64,000 bases of DNA from Candidatus Symbiopectobacterium endolongispinus. GTDB taxonomy: Bacteria; Pseudomonadota; Gammaproteobacteria; Enterobacterales; Enterobacteriaceae. The DNA lies in contig NZ_JAFJYB010000002.1 of NCBI RefSeq assembly GCF_018777385.1, forward strand, positions 124,001 to 188,000, in the 5' to 3' direction. Numbering within the stretch: the stretch's first letter is position 1; each line of letters opens with the position of its first letter. This document shows positions 63,253 to 64,000 of the stretch, one piece after another. Both the position numbers and the translations under genes were made by a program. Below the pieces are notes generated by a model. It was not told the origin of the DNA and did no database searches. It saw nothing but the letters and a program-made list of their open reading frames with translations.

Positions 63253-64000
63253 TTCGCGTTACGTTGCAGCAACTGGCCACGGCGTTAAATGCCACACTCC
63301 TGGGTGAGGATGTGGCGGTGGAAACAGTGTGCACCGATACCCGAAAATTGACGCCGGGCTGCCTGTTTATCGCTCTGCGCGATGAAAAGTTTGATGCCCA
63401 TGATTATGCCCATCAGGCAGTACGCGGTGGTGCGGCGGCTCTGTTGGTCAGTAAGCACTTACCTATCGACGTGCCACAACTGTTGGTGGGGGATACCCGT
63501 CTGGCCTTGGGCGAACTGGGTGCCTGGATGCGTCGCCAATCTTCTGCGCGCGTGGTGGCACTGACCGGTTCTTCCGGCAAAACCTCCGTCAAGGAGATGA
63601 CGGCAGCGATTTTGCGTCAGTGTGGTGACGTGCTTTACACCGACGGCAATTTCAATAATGACATTGGCGTGCCGTTAACGCTGCTGCGCCTCACCCTTGA
63701 TCATCGCTTTGCGGTGATTGAGTTGGGAGCTAACCATATTGGCGAGATTGCCTATGCCACCAATCTGGTACGTCCGGATAGCGCGCTGGTGAATAACCTG
63801 GCAGCCGCACATCTGGAAGGGTTTGGATCGTTGGACGGCGTAGCGCGCGCCAAAGGGGAGATCTTTAACGGTTTGCCCACCAAGGGTATTGCGGTGATTA
63901 ACGCCGACAGCAATGACCTGACGCGGTGGCACGACGTGCTGCGCGACAAAACAGTATGGCAATTTTCACCGCAGCAAGGTGAATACACAGACTACTACGC
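63249..64000 (+). CDS. murF: UDP-MurNAc-tripeptide--D-Ala-D-Ala ligase MurF (partial)
   Basis: Starts at ATG 63249, overlapping the murE stop by 4 bp, and is open to the window end (about 250 of ~450 codons). [43 protein letters not shown] loop [37 protein letters not shown] and [14 protein letters not shown] are typical. Adds D-Ala-D-Ala to the stem peptide. No lesion in the visible part. Confidence 0.96.
   Translation, partial: MIRVTLQQLATALNATLLGEDVAVETVCTDTRKLTPGCLFIALRDEKFDAHDYAHQAVRGGAAALLVSKHLPIDVPQLLVGDTRLALGELGAWMRRQSSARVVALTGSSGKTSVKEMTAAILRQCGDVLYTDGNFNNDIGVPLTLLRLTLDHRFAVIELGANHIGEIAYATNLVRPDSALVNNLAAAHLEGFGSLDGVARAKGEIFNGLPTKGIAVINADSNDLTRWHDVLRDKTVWQFSPQQGEYTDYY

Overview
This window reads as chromosome of an Enterobacterales bacterium in an early to middle stage of genome decay. 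The sequence shows an ERIC element and the enterobacterial order yabI - thiQPB - sgrR/sgrS - leu genes - ilvIH - cra - mraZ - rsmH - ftsL - ftsI - murE - murF. Protein similarity recalled from memory is closest to Serratia/Klebsiella-type genomes. Most accessory and catabolic genes carry frameshifts or stop codons but keep nearly full length, and a recent ISL3-type insertion sequence is present. That pattern fits a recently host-restricted symbiont such as Serratia symbiotica or a Sodalis-like insect symbiont. This is inference; no database was searched.

Layout. 0-5.5 kb: broken GNAT and Nudix genes, a PEP-mutase-family gene whose 3' end is an IS remnant, a broken LysR regulator divergent from an intact flavodoxin-fold oxidoreductase, a YciI-like gene, and a broken exported oxidoreductase. 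5.6-9.6 kb: a decayed Gram-negative dlt operon (dltD-X-B-A-C, minus strand), in which only the 39-codon dltX-like ORF is intact. 9.7-17.8 kb: two broken methyltransferases, yjhX, LysR, oxidoreductase, Nudix, a MalT/AcoK-like regulator and a divergent acetoin/butanediol dehydrogenase. 18-25.7 kb: two identical 1315-bp ISL3 copies. Between them lie intact ssb, an intact unknown 174-aa gene, and a patchwork of truncated genes that includes an in-frame LysR/ABC-permease chimera and half of dsdA. 25.7-34.3 kb: a frameshifted diguanylate cyclase and a complete but broken sucrose regulon (scrK, scrYAB, scrR) with recognisable ScrR operators. 34.7-39.2 kb: a broken branched-chain amino acid ABC transporter. 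39.4-46.4 kb: intact yabI, a misplaced ilvB'-ilvN fragment fused to the end of thiQ, broken thiPB with its TPP riboswitch, broken sgrR, and the SgrS small RNA with a frameshifted sgrT. 46.4-52.8 kb: an intact reductase/LysR pair, leuD intact, leuC broken, leuB beheaded, leuA absent, and a broken acyl-CoA synthetase. 53-57.4 kb: ilvI (nonsense), ilvH intact, cra (three nonsense codons), alaE (nonsense), and an ERIC repeat. 58.1-64 kb: the division and cell-wall cluster, apparently fully intact, with its promoter and MraZ boxes; murF runs off the window.

Together these indicate that sucrose use, acetoin metabolism, thiamin import, sugar-phosphate stress control, surface D-alanylation, and both synthesis and import of branched-chain amino acids are lost or crippled. 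DNA replication (ssb), cell division and peptidoglycan synthesis are kept. The lesions are informative in themselves: G:C to T:A changes are frequent, poly-G tracts have slipped, and short 10-12 bp tandem duplications recur. I see no CRISPR array, tRNA, rRNA or prophage, and no convincing new multi-gene defence or biosynthetic system.
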